Made by a program: the position numbers and the translations under genes
Part shown: one piece after another, positions 36,180-44,210 of the stretch
How the letters are laid out: the number at the start of each line of letters is the position of its first letter
Position numbering within the stretch: position 1 is the stretch's first letter
NCBI GenBank assembly: GCA_944377165.1
Contig: CALWEJ010000009.1
Span: forward strand, 1-51,012
Source: an uncultured Clostridia bacterium
GTDB lineage: Bacteria > Bacillota > Clostridia > Christensenellales > UBA1242
Length of the DNA: 51,012 nucleotides
Direction of reading: 5' to 3'
Notes under the pieces: generated by a model
Seen by the model: only the letters and a program-made list of their open reading frames with translations
Told to the model about the DNA's origin: nothing
The model's database searches: none

Positions 36180-36208
36180 ATTCTACACATATAAAATAGA
36201 TTTGTCAA
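36180..36208 (-). promoter_or_regulatory. Leaderless-type promoter of the 22-codon gene
   Basis: Minus strand TTGACA (36203-36208), 17-nt spacer, TAGAAT (36180-36185), then 6 nt to the ATG at 36173. The -35 is perfect and the -10 has one mismatch to TATAAT. Confidence 0.8.
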
Positions 36209-36440
36209 GATAAAATTTTAATTAATAACCTGTCTCTTGCTACGCATCAATGGTTATGTTATATGTACAAATTATAAATATGTTTTTAATTATTATTTTA
36301 TCAATTATTTTATTAATATTAATTTTAGACGATATATTTTGCTCTTCTTACGTAATGATATTTGACAAGTCTAGTCTTTTCATTGTCGCATATTGAATAG
36401 ACTTATAGTGTATCTTTATTTTAAATATAATAAACTAGAT

Positions 36441-37106
36441 TTATAATTTCCAATCAATCGCACTAACACCGTTTTTTATGAGAAATTCATTGCATTTAGA
36501 AAAATGTTTGCAACCGAAAAACCCATTATAAGCAGAGAATGGACTAGGGTGGGCAGAAGTTAAAATCAAGTGATTAGGATTATTCAGTAAAGGTAAAAAT
36601 TGCTTTGCGTGATTACCCCAAAGCATAAATACGATAGGTTGGTCGAGCGAATTAAGTATCTTTATTATTTCTTTTGTAAATGTATGCCACAATTCATTTG
36701 AGTGACTTGCAGGTTTGTGCTCTATTACGGTTAAACTTGTGTTTAAAAGTAAAACTCCTTGTTTTGCCCAATTAGTTAAGTCAGTTTTCCCGGACATTTC
36801 AATTCCCAAATCGTTGTGTATTTCTTTAAAGATATTTTTTAGACTTGGTTGCGGAGTGCCGTTGTGACAACTAAATGCAAGACCGTCCGCTTGACCATAT
36901 ACGTGATACGGGTCTTGACCTACAATCACCGCTTTAACATTTTTTATAGGCACTAAATTTAGTGCATTAAAAATTTTTTCTTTTGGCGGGAAAATTGTGT
37001 TTTTATTATATTCGTTTTCCAACCAATTAAATAACGTTCGTTTGTATTCAATAGTAAAATGTGGATTTAATTTTTCGCTCCAATCTTTTGATAATACATA
37101 TTCCAT
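36441..37106 (-). CDS. ung: Uracil-DNA glycosylase, family 1
   Basis: Ung removes uracil from DNA, starting base-excision repair. The 221-aa length is normal. VIVGQDPYHVYGQADGLAFS holds the water-activating Asp65. LTSAHPSPFSAYNGFFGCKHF holds the catalytic His and the DNA-intercalation loop, and VFMLWGNHAKQ is also conserved. I take the ATG at 37106, not the far upstream ATG at 37166: the sequence before MEYVLSKDW is a hydrophobic run foreign to Ung, and the TATAAT box lies within it exactly 6 nt before 37106. No ribosome binding site is present, so a leaderless mRNA is predicted. Confidence 0.94.
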   Translation of the reverse strand: MEYVLSKDWSEKLNPHFTIEYKRTLFNWLENEYNKNTIFPPKEKIFNALNLVPIKNVKAVIVGQDPYHVYGQADGLAFSCHNGTPQPSLKNIFKEIHNDLGIEMSGKTDLTNWAKQGVLLLNTSLTVIEHKPASHSNELWHTFTKEIIKILNSLDQPIVFMLWGNHAKQFLPLLNNPNHLILTSAHPSPFSAYNGFFGCKHFSKCNEFLIKNGVSAIDWKL

Positions 37107-37141
37107 ATATAAATTATAGCACGTTTCTAATAAAAAGTAAA
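37106..37141 (-). promoter_or_regulatory. Leaderless-type promoter of ung
   Basis: Minus strand TTTACT (37136-37141), 17-nt spacer ending TGC (extended -10), TATAAT (37113-37118), 6 nt, ATG. The transcription start should coincide with the start codon. Confidence 0.82.
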
Positions 37142-37233
37142 ATAGAAAAATAAGTTTGACTACCAAATTAAATAAATCAAAAAATAGAAAAATTTTTTAA
37201 TTTTAAGTAAAATTAGTGAAAATTTAATGATTT

Positions 37234-38505
37234 TTACAGTAAATTTAATAAAAATTTAAAATTTTTTAAAATATTTTTTGATTTTTCTTCATTATTTGAT
37301 TCTACCATTAAACGAATTACAGGTTCTGTTCCACTTTTTCTAATAATTATTTTTATACCCATTAATTCGTAAATCTTAATTATTGTCTTTAATTCGTTAG
37401 ATAATTTGAAATCTTCGTTTGACTCAATATTGTCATATATTTGATAATATTCGCAATAATCTTTTAAAAGTTCATTTAAAGAGTGCGAAGTGACGGACAA
37501 AATATTTAATAGAACAATAGCGGTTAACAATCCATCTCCAGTGTTTGAATATTGTTTAATAATAATGTGACCTGAGTTTTCTCCGCCGAGCAAAGAATTG
37601 TTTTTTCCCATATTTAAATATACATTTTTATCGCCGACTTGACTTCGAATTAATTTTATATTCTTTTTTTGCAGTGACTTTTCTAAGCCGATGTTCGAAT
37701 AAATTGTCCCTACACATACATCGCCAGACTTTAAGAAATATCGTGATAGAATATATAAAATTTTATCACCTGAAATTATCTCTCCAGTTTCGCTTACTAC
37801 AATTAATCTATCTCCGTCGCCGTCTAAGGCAAATCCTATCAAATGTTTTTCAATACATTTCTTTTTTAATATTTCGATATTTGTACAGCCAGCCATATGA
37901 TTTATATTTGTTCCGTTATATGTAGAATTAATGATTTGGTTATTAGTAAAAATGTTTTTACAAATATCGCTTGCGCCACCATAAGCGCAATCTATTATTA
38001 CAGGTAAATTAGAGCGCTTTAGTTCCTTTAAATAATTAATGTATGTATTTATGTGATTTTTTACTGATTTCATTGAGGCATATTCTTTTCTTTTGTATAG
38101 TCTAGTATTGTCCATATATTGTTCAATTTCTTTCTCACTATCAAGAGAAATCTTTTCGCCTAAACTATTAAAAAATTTTATACCGTTATATTCGCTAGGG
38201 TTATGCGAAGCGGATATCATCATAGACAACGGATAATGAAAAGACCTAGTTGTATAAGCAAGAGCAGGGCTAGAGCATACTCCTAAATTGTCTATAGATA
38301 TTCCGTATGACAGCAAGATTGTAGAAATTTCAGATAGAATGTAGTCGCTTGATTTCCTGCTGTCGTTTCCAACTAATAAAACTTTGTTTAATTTATGTTT
38401 GTCATAAAATTTAACTAAAGCACGCGCAAGAGAGTGTAAAATTTTTTTATTAATTCCGCTTTTGTTTAATCTTCCACGAATGCCGTCAGTTCCGAAATAT
38501 TTCAT
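37234..38505 (-). CDS. glmM: Phosphoglucosamine mutase
   Basis: GlmM converts glucosamine-6-phosphate to glucosamine-1-phosphate for UDP-GlcNAc, cell wall and spore cortex synthesis. The 423-aa product is about 25 residues shorter than usual. MKYFGTDGIRG is at the N-terminus. MISASHNPSEYNG holds the phosphoserine (Ser100), ALDGDGDRLIVV the Mg2+ ligands, GGENSGHIII the sugar loop and RKSGTEPVIRLMVE the phosphate-binding loop. No ribosome binding site is seen. A weak ATAACA-18-TATTAA lies 5 nt before the ATG, so a leaderless start is possible but less clear than for ung. It is divergent from lgt. Confidence 0.93.
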   Translation of the reverse strand: MKYFGTDGIRGRLNKSGINKKILHSLARALVKFYDKHKLNKVLLVGNDSRKSSDYILSEISTILLSYGISIDNLGVCSSPALAYTTRSFHYPLSMMISASHNPSEYNGIKFFNSLGEKISLDSEKEIEQYMDNTRLYKRKEYASMKSVKNHINTYINYLKELKRSNLPVIIDCAYGGASDICKNIFTNNQIINSTYNGTNINHMAGCTNIEILKKKCIEKHLIGFALDGDGDRLIVVSETGEIISGDKILYILSRYFLKSGDVCVGTIYSNIGLEKSLQKKNIKLIRSQVGDKNVYLNMGKNNSLLGGENSGHIIIKQYSNTGDGLLTAIVLLNILSVTSHSLNELLKDYCEYYQIYDNIESNEDFKLSNELKTIIKIYELMGIKIIIRKSGTEPVIRLMVESNNEEKSKNILKNFKFLLNLL

Positions 38506-38631
38506 ATATTTTAATATGTTTTTATTTAAAATATTGTTATATTTATATTAAATTAAAAAATTAAGTCGAAAATTATAGATTGTATAAATAATCTTTTTTA
38601 AATAGTTGCATTTTATTTTGTTTTATCATAA

Positions 38632-38644
38632 TATAATCGAGAAA
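38632..38644 (+). promoter_or_regulatory. Leaderless-type -10 box of lgt
   Basis: TATAAT (38632-38637) ends exactly 6 nt before the ATG at 38644, with no ribosome binding site. The -35 is unclear: TTGCAT lies 20 nt upstream of the -10, which is not ideal spacing. Confidence 0.65.
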
Positions 38645-39438
38645 TGAATCTTTACTATATACCACCTAAAGGATTTTATATTTTTGATTTTGAGATTAGG
38701 TTTTATGGCATAATCATGGCTCTTTCTATGCTCGCCGGTATAGTCCTTGCTTGTAAATTAGCAAAGAAAAGAGGTTTAACCAGCGACGACATAATATTGC
38801 TTGCAGTGATTGCAATTCCACTAGCTGTTGTTGGTGCAAGATTATATTATTGTTTCTTCTATACTCACGATTATAGTTTTACTGAGTTGTTTAATCTAAA
38901 AGAAGGCGGACTAGCAATATATGGCGGAGTTATCGGCGGAATATTAGGCGTAATTATTTTTTGTTTAATTAAGAAAAATTTTAAACTCATTGGAGTACTT
39001 TTCGACATATGTGCACCTTGTTTAATTTTAGGGCAAGCCATAGGTAGATGGGGTAATTTCTTTAACCAAGAAGCTTACGGCAATTTAGTCACAAACACGA
39101 ATTTGCAGTTTTTCCCTTATGCAGTATTTATTGAGGACGAAAACGCGTGGTATCAAGCGACTTTCTTTTATGAAAGTCTATGGAATTTTATCGGCGTATT
39201 CTTACTCGTGTTAGCATTTAATAAATCTAAATTTACCGGTTCTACTACAGCTTGCTACTTCATTTGGTATGGAATTGGTAGAGCAATTATAGAAGGGTTA
39301 AGGTCAGACAGTTTATATATAGGGAATTCTGGTATTAGAGTTTCACAATTACTAAGTGTGATTTTAATTATAATTGGATTAGTGCTACTAGTGTTCAATA
39401 TTATAAGAAGGAGAAAACAAAATGGGCAAAAAGTCTAG
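38644..39438 (+). CDS. lgt: Prolipoprotein diacylglyceryl transferase
   Basis: Lgt transfers diacylglycerol from phosphatidylglycerol to the lipobox Cys of prelipoproteins in the cytoplasmic membrane. The 264-aa, seven-helix protein shows IRFYGIIMALSMLAGI with the essential Tyr region, then VGARLYYCFF, GGLAIYGGVIGG, and the signature GQAIGRWGNFFNQEAYG with the conserved Arg, Asn and Glu. It is first in a three-gene overlapping run: the next gene starts 17 nt before its stop. The mRNA is predicted to be leaderless. Confidence 0.96.
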   Translation: MNLYYIPPKGFYIFDFEIRFYGIIMALSMLAGIVLACKLAKKRGLTSDDIILLAVIAIPLAVVGARLYYCFFYTHDYSFTELFNLKEGGLAIYGGVIGGILGVIIFCLIKKNFKLIGVLFDICAPCLILGQAIGRWGNFFNQEAYGNLVTNTNLQFFPYAVFIEDENAWYQATFFYESLWNFIGVFLLVLAFNKSKFTGSTTACYFIWYGIGRAIIEGLRSDSLYIGNSGIRVSQLLSVILIIIGLVLLVFNIIRRRKQNGQKV

Positions 39439-39919
39439 AATCTTTTACTTTTCAGTTTTATTCGTAAACATTGTTTGTTTCGTACTTGACTTGTTGCCAA
39501 TAGATTTTCCATTTTTTAGAATAAGTTTTGCGGTTTCGTTAATTTTAATAGGAATTTTGCTGTTAATTCGCGCTTTTGGGCTAAAAATTGATAGCAGTAT
39601 GTTCTTTGGATTTACTCTATTTGGTTGCGGTGTAATTAATTTTGTGTTATACTTTTTACAAACCTATTTGGGTGTAGATCAAAATCAATTTTGGCCATAC
39701 TACTTTTTCGTACTAGCAATAGCAAGTATGATAACTGCAATTTACTTTAAAGATAAGTTGCAAGCAAAATTGTTTGTTTTATTTTTAGGATTTGGGTTTA
39801 TTTCGCTTATATTTGTCCAAAATTTGATTAATGTTTATGTATTTGTTGCGCTACTTGCATTATGGTTCATTCTATATTTTGTAATAAATATCATAATCGC
39901 AAAAAGGAGGAAGAAATAA
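39422..39919 (+). CDS. Integral membrane protein, 165 aa, unknown
   Basis: An AGAAGGAG site lies before the ATG inside the end of lgt. The sequence is nearly all hydrophobic and aromatic, with about five membrane helices, short loops and a basic C-terminus (AKRRKK), suggesting that end is cytosolic. I do not recognise the family. Translational coupling with lgt and a 1-nt overlap with the next gene point to a joint envelope role, which is inference. Confidence 0.75.
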   Translation: MGKKSRIFYFSVLFVNIVCFVLDLLPIDFPFFRISFAVSLILIGILLLIRAFGLKIDSSMFFGFTLFGCGVINFVLYFLQTYLGVDQNQFWPYYFFVLAIASMITAIYFKDKLQAKLFVLFLGFGFISLIFVQNLINVYVFVALLALWFILYFVINIIIAKRRKK

Positions 39920-40539
39920 TGGATAAAAGAGATGTTATGCAAAACGAAATTGATTCTCTTAAATTAAAGATTAATGAATTGAACGAAACTATCGCTCGTC
40001 AACGCGTGACAATTGAGGAATTTAAGAAAAAGGAACAGTCAATTTCGAGCGCAATCATTGCTAGTATGGAGCACGCAAATCAACTTGAGGCGAGTAGAAA
40101 GAAGTTGTATTCGTTAGATATTCAACGAAGCAGACTTATGTATTTACGTATGCAACAGGTTATTGATACTCTATATCAACGTTATCCAGAGTTAAGAGCT
40201 GACCCTAACTTAGCAGACATCTCAGCTCGATTCAAATCAATGGTATATAACGAGCTTAATGAAAATAGCACAAATAAAATTCCTTCTCAAACTCTTAGAC
40301 GTAATACAATGACTGAAGACCCTATCAAGAAACTTCTTCATAACATTATCGATTGCATTGATAACAAGAAATCTGAAGGCGGAGATTATCAAAGGGGCGG
40401 ACCTAGTGAAGAATTGATTAATAATAGTTCTAAAAGTGGATTTGATTTTAATGAAGCATTGCATCCTACAATGGGACTTGAAGAGATAATGAAATCATTT
40501 AACCTTAGCGTTAAAAAGAATGTAAGCAATAATGATTAA
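39919..40539 (+). CDS. Coiled-coil protein, 206 aa; weak DivIVA-like features
   Basis: The real start is the ATG at 39919, behind AAAGGAGGAAG, sharing one base with the previous stop; the frame is open further upstream but only through the membrane gene. Residues about 5-60 form a coiled coil (QNEIDSLKLKINELNETIAR, then KKKEQSISSAIIASMEHANQ) and recall the second half of DivIVA proteins, though the N-terminal membrane-targeting part of DivIVA is absent. The C-terminal half is polar and probably disordered. Function unknown. Last gene of the lgt transcript. Confidence 0.72.
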   Translation: MDKRDVMQNEIDSLKLKINELNETIARQRVTIEEFKKKEQSISSAIIASMEHANQLEASRKKLYSLDIQRSRLMYLRMQQVIDTLYQRYPELRADPNLADISARFKSMVYNELNENSTNKIPSQTLRRNTMTEDPIKKLLHNIIDCIDNKKSEGGDYQRGGPSEELINNSSKSGFDFNEALHPTMGLEEIMKSFNLSVKKNVSNND

Positions 40540-41149
40540 ATTAAATTTTTGTTTTGTGTAAAATTAAAAAAATATAATTATATATATAATTAAGTTATGA
40601 ATTTTATAATAAAGTGTAAATTAACAAAATCACATTAATGTTAATCACATACAAACAAAGTTAGTAAAGATAATATTAATATATAGTTTATTTGTATCTA
40701 CATTTGTTGTTTATTATATTATTGCATTAATTATTAAATTTATATAATAATATTTATTATTGAATACTAACATTATGTTATTTATATATGTTGTTTGTAT
40801 ATTATTTATATTTGCAAATTGTTCTTATATTTAATATTCTTCTTTGTATATTTAATGATAAAAAGATTATGTAATGAATAAATGAAAATTTCATTGAGTA
40901 TAGAAAAAATAACGATGTAAAATTAATATTTAGGTATAATGTAAAACGTTATACCTTTTTTATTTGTAAATGCAATTTTGTGAGTGCGCTAGTTAGTTTG
41001 CTATTTAATTAGATAGCAGATGTTTAATGTGAATTTTAAATAAAACATTTATGTTTTTCTCATAAAAAATTGTTATACGCATTTAATTTTCTCTGAATTG
41101 TCATAATCATTAAATCTACAACATAAGTTAAACTAAATTGGAGGAAATG
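40540..41149. other. Long AT-rich region before spoIVA
   Basis: About 610 nt without a supported ORF. It contains a terminator at 40933 and a palindrome AATGAAA-A-TTTCATT near 40880. SpoIVA genes normally have mother-cell (sigma-E type) promoters. I see loose CATA-type boxes (for example near 41102) but none good enough to call. Confidence 0.5.
40933..40964 (+). terminator. Isolated terminator 185 nt before spoIVA
   Basis: A 7-bp stem GGTATAA/TTATACC (40933-40939 with 40949-40955) with a 9-nt loop is followed by TTTTTTATTT. It is almost 400 nt after the lgt run ends. It may end that long transcript or an unseen small RNA. Confidence 0.7.
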
Positions 41150-42628
41150 ATGGACAATTACACAAACATCTACTCAGATATCGCAAAGCGAACGAATGGA
41201 GATGTTTATATTGGAGTGGTCGGCCCAGTTAGGTGCGGAAAATCTACATTCATTCAAAAGTTTATCCAAAACTTTGTTTTAGCAAACATTACTAACAAAC
41301 ACGACCGCGAACGTGCAAAAGACGAATTACCTCAAGCAAGTGCAGGCAATATGGTAATGACGACAAAACCGCAATTTGTACCTAACGAAGCGGTTAAAAT
41401 CAAGGTTGGCAATGCGACTATGTCCGTGCGCTTAATCGACAGTGTAGGGTATATGGTGGACGGAGCGGTGGGAGCGCTTGACGGAGATAAACCGCGATTA
41501 GTAAATACTCCATGGGACGACGAGCCTATTCCGTTCACTCAAGCGGCAGTTATTGGTACAGACAAGGTAATAAATGAACATTCCACAGTGGCGATTGCGC
41601 TTTCGACGGACGGCACTATATGCGACATACCGCGAGAGAATTATGTTTCAGCAGAGGAACGCACTATCAGTCAATTAAAGTCAACGAATAAACCTTTTAT
41701 TATGATATTGAATAGTGTTAATCCTAATGACGAAAACACAATTAAGTTATGTAAAAATTTGGCTGAGAAATATAAAATAAGCGTGCTACCTATGAATGTA
41801 AATGAATTAAATAAGGAGAATGTAGATAATATTATGACTGAATTATTAAAGCAATTCCCATTAGAAGTAGTTAATATTCGTGTGCCTAAATGGCTTAAAC
41901 CACTGCCACTAGATAATCCGACTATTAAAGAAGTCGTAGATACAATTACTAATGCTGTCAGCGAAACGAACGCAATAGGTGAGTATGATTCAAACAAAGT
42001 TTTATTTGAAAATAGCGAATCATTCGAGCCGATTTTAAACAGCGCGACCGAAATGGGTAATGGTTCAATAACTTTTGAGGTTGTACCAAAACAAGGATTA
42101 TTTTATCGAGTACTGAGCGAGCAGTGTGGTACTGAGATTAAAGACGATTATGAGTTAGTAAACTGCTTAAAAGATTTGACTAGTGCTAAAAAGAAATTTG
42201 ATAAGATTAGTTCAGCACTAAATCAAGTCAACGAAACGGGATACGGGATTGTCATACCTTCACTTGACGAAATGGAATTAAAAGAACCGGAGATTGTGCA
42301 TCAAGGCGGGAAATGTGGAGTCAAATTAAAAGCGCAAGCGCCTAGCTTACATATAATGCGCGTTGATGTAGAAACGGAAGTAAGTCCAATTATGGGCGGT
42401 TATGAGCAGAGCGAAGACTTAGCGAAATACTTATTGCAAGAATTCGAAAACAATCCGCAAGGAATTTGGCAGACAAATATGTTCGGCAAATCGCTTGAAA
42501 GCTTAGTTAATGAAGGATTAAATAATAAACTTACATCAATGCCTGTCAACTTGCAAAACAAATTGCGCAGAACTTTATCACGAATTGTAAATGAAGGCAA
42601 GGGCGGAATATTGTGCATACTTTTATAA
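41150..42628 (+). CDS. spoIVA: Stage IV sporulation protein A, spore coat base ATPase
   Basis: SpoIVA polymerises on the outer forespore membrane with ATP hydrolysis and forms the base of the spore coat. I take the second of two adjacent ATGs (41150) for correct spacing to GGAGG; this gives 492 aa, the same as the Bacillus protein. NIYSDIAKRTNGDVYIGVVG leads into the Walker A GPVRCGKS at residues 25-32. A Walker B-like VRLIDSVGYMVDGAVGA and the conserved HSTVAIALSTDGTI and TPWDDEPIPF follow. The C-terminus GGILCILL is the conserved membrane-localising end. Its presence shows the organism is, or recently was, spore-forming. Confidence 0.97.
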   Translation: MDNYTNIYSDIAKRTNGDVYIGVVGPVRCGKSTFIQKFIQNFVLANITNKHDRERAKDELPQASAGNMVMTTKPQFVPNEAVKIKVGNATMSVRLIDSVGYMVDGAVGALDGDKPRLVNTPWDDEPIPFTQAAVIGTDKVINEHSTVAIALSTDGTICDIPRENYVSAEERTISQLKSTNKPFIMILNSVNPNDENTIKLCKNLAEKYKISVLPMNVNELNKENVDNIMTELLKQFPLEVVNIRVPKWLKPLPLDNPTIKEVVDTITNAVSETNAIGEYDSNKVLFENSESFEPILNSATEMGNGSITFEVVPKQGLFYRVLSEQCGTEIKDDYELVNCLKDLTSAKKKFDKISSALNQVNETGYGIVIPSLDEMELKEPEIVHQGGKCGVKLKAQAPSLHIMRVDVETEVSPIMGGYEQSEDLAKYLLQEFENNPQGIWQTNMFGKSLESLVNEGLNNKLTSMPVNLQNKLRRTLSRIVNEGKGGILCILL

Positions 42629-42635
42629 AGAATTA

Positions 42636-42659
42636 GGAGCGAATGTTTCGCTCTTTTTA
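42636..42659 (+). terminator. Terminator of spoIVA
   Basis: A 7-bp stem GAGCGAA/TTCGCTC (42637-42643 with 42647-42653) with a 3-nt loop and a T5 tract, 8 nt after the stop. Confidence 0.9.
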
Positions 42660-42776
42660 CTTATTTTGAAATTGCAAATCAGTACGAAAAATTATACTAA
42701 ATTAGTACGAACAATAATTTATTAGTTAACAAACGTAAAATACATAAATTTTTTTGAAAAATATAGCGAAAAATGT

Positions 42777-42805
42777 TTGTATTTGTCAAAACAATGTGAT
42801 AAAAT
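42777..42805 (+). promoter_or_regulatory. Promoter of the basic-tail membrane protein gene
   Basis: TTGTAT (42777-42782), 17-nt spacer ending TGA (extended -10), TAAAAT (42800-42805), 30 nt before the ATG. Confidence 0.82.
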
Positions 42806-42835
42806 ATAAGGGTAAGTTAAAAGGGGTTAAAAATT

Positions 42836-43816
42836 ATGGATTTTATAGCAAATAATTGGTGGTGGATGGTTATCATCATTGTAGCAATAATCATTGCACT
42901 AATAGTTGTTCTTATCGTAATGGATAGAAAGGATAAGAAGATTATGCGCGATTTCCAAGATAAGATTTTAGCAGTGGAAAGTGATAGCGCATTGAAGCCT
43001 AATAATGAGGTTAAGAAAGAAGAAGTAAAACTTGAAGAAACGAAACCTGTTGAAGCTAAAGTTGACGAAACTAAAGTAGATACTAATTCAACATCTTCTA
43101 AAAAAGCTAAGGGTACAAATGCTAAATCAGCAAGTACTAAATCTGCTTCTAAATCAAGTGCTAAGACAACTGCAAAAGCTACTGCTACAAAAAAGACTAC
43201 TAAATCAGCAAATGATAAAAAGGTAAGTGAAGTAAAAGATAATACTGTTGATACTAAGACAGAAGTGGTTGAGAATGTAGAGTCAACTCCAGTTCTTAAA
43301 GTTGAAAGCAAACCTTCTAAAGCAAGTTCTAAAACTGCTACAAAAAGTTCAACAGCGAAGGCTAAATCTACAACAAAAACTACAACGTCGAAGAAATCGA
43401 CAATCGCTAAGGACGTTAATGTAGCAACAACTTCTAGTAGTGAAACAACTGAGAATATTGTTGAACCTGCTAAAAAAGGAGAAGTGAAAGACGTTGTATC
43501 TAAAGAACCTGCAAAGAAGACTACTAAAAGCGCTAAAGCTACTAGTGCAACAAAATCAAAAACTGTAGTAGTAAAGGCTGAGCCTAAGAAAGCTACGAAG
43601 GTTGAAGAAGTTAAACCTGCCGTTAAATCAAGCACTGAAAAGAAAACTAATACAACTAATGCTAAAGTTTCTACGACTAAAGCACCAAAGACTGCGACTA
43701 AATCTACAACTAAGGCAGTAAGTAAGACAGCTACTAGTAAAACTTCAACAGCTAAATCAACAAGTGCTAAATCTACATCTAAGGCAAAGACAACTACTAA
43801 GAAAACAACAAAATAA
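42836..43816 (+). CDS. Membrane-anchored protein with long Lys/Ala/Ser/Thr histone-like tail, 326 aa
   Basis: An AAGGGG site precedes the ATG. Residues about 8-30 form one membrane helix (after NNWWW), followed by MDRKDKK. By the positive-inside rule the tail is therefore cytosolic. Residues 60-326 are low-complexity K/A/S/T/V/E with repeated SKTATKS and TTKKTTK type words, resembling histone H1 or bacterial H1-like tails. The head is clearly paralogous to the 75-aa protein of the next gene. The likely property is binding to nucleic acid or another polyanion at the membrane; this is inference. Monocistronic with its own terminator. A 272-codon antisense frame is a by-product of the composition. 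Confidence 0.8.
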   Translation: MDFIANNWWWMVIIIVAIIIALIVVLIVMDRKDKKIMRDFQDKILAVESDSALKPNNEVKKEEVKLEETKPVEAKVDETKVDTNSTSSKKAKGTNAKSASTKSASKSSAKTTAKATATKKTTKSANDKKVSEVKDNTVDTKTEVVENVESTPVLKVESKPSKASSKTATKSSTAKAKSTTKTTTSKKSTIAKDVNVATTSSSETTENIVEPAKKGEVKDVVSKEPAKKTTKSAKATSATKSKTVVVKAEPKKATKVEEVKPAVKSSTEKKTNTTNAKVSTTKAPKTATKSTTKAVSKTATSKTSTAKSTSAKSTSKAKTTTKKTTK

Positions 43817-43824
43817 TAAAATTA

Positions 43825-43850
43825 GTTCTTGATATTTCAAGAACTTTTTT
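43825..43850 (+). terminator. Terminator of the basic-tail membrane protein gene
   Basis: An 8-bp stem GTTCTTGA/TCAAGAAC (43825-43832 with 43837-43844), TATT loop and T6 tract. Confidence 0.92.
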
Positions 43851-43857
43851 AATTTGC

Positions 43858-43886
43858 TAGACAAAAAAATTAAATTATTATATAAT
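43858..43886 (+). promoter_or_regulatory. Promoter of the 75-aa membrane protein gene
   Basis: TAGACA (43858-43863), 17-nt spacer, TATAAT (43881-43886), 17 nt before the ATG. Confidence 0.85.
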
Positions 43887-43903
43887 CTTTATAGAGGTTA
43901 GAT

Positions 43904-44131
43904 ATGTTTTTTGTATATTCAAATTGGTATATTGTTTTAGCTATATTGATAATTGCTATTATTGCTCTCGCAGTTGTATTCTTTAAGATGGATAAAAAAG
44001 ATAGAGCATTGATTGAAGAATTTATTGCTAATAATTCTGAAGAAGAGTCAAATAACGCGGTAGAAATTGTTCCGGATAGTGAGGAAACTAAAGTAAACAA
44101 GACTACGACAAAGAAAACAAAAAAACAATAA
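43904..44131 (+). CDS. Small paralogue of the basic-tail membrane protein, 75 aa
   Basis: An AGAGG site precedes the ATG. One membrane helix (residues about 9-27 after SNWYIV), then KMDKKDRALIEEF, an acidic stretch (NSEEESNNAVEIVPDSEE) and a short basic end (NKTTTKKTKKQ). Head and junction match the upstream gene residue by residue (NNWWWMV with SNWYIVL; VMDRKDKKIMRDF with KMDKKDRALIEEF), so the two arose by duplication with very different tail growth. It has its own promoter and terminator, so it is separately controlled. Confidence 0.8.
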   Translation: MFFVYSNWYIVLAILIIAIIALAVVFFKMDKKDRALIEEFIANNSEEESNNAVEIVPDSEETKVNKTTTKKTKKQ

Positions 44132-44140
44132 TTAAAATAC

Positions 44141-44166
44141 AATCTGGGTTATCCAGATTTTTTATT
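44141..44166 (+). terminator. Terminator of the 75-aa membrane protein gene
   Basis: A 7-bp stem AATCTGG/CCAGATT (44141-44147 with 44153-44159), 5-nt loop, T6 tract, 9 nt after the stop. Confidence 0.9.
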
Positions 44167-44174
44167 TAAAAGAG

Positions 44175-44210
44175 TTGAAAATTTTCTAAAATTCATCTAA
44201 TATATTTCTA
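44175..44210 (+). promoter_or_regulatory. Leaderless-type promoter of rsmD
   Basis: TTGAAA (44175-44180), 17-nt spacer, TAATAT (44198-44203), then exactly 6 nt to the ATG at 44210. No ribosome binding site lies between. Confidence 0.82.

Noticed and set aside
36231..36260. CTGTCTCTTGC resembling a transposon end
   Set aside because: Only a short match, no inverted partner, no transposase and no target duplication.
42817..43635. A 272-codon open frame on the minus strand
   Set aside because: It is antisense to the Lys/Ala/Thr-rich gene at 42836; the low-complexity complement is free of stops by composition. No start signal.
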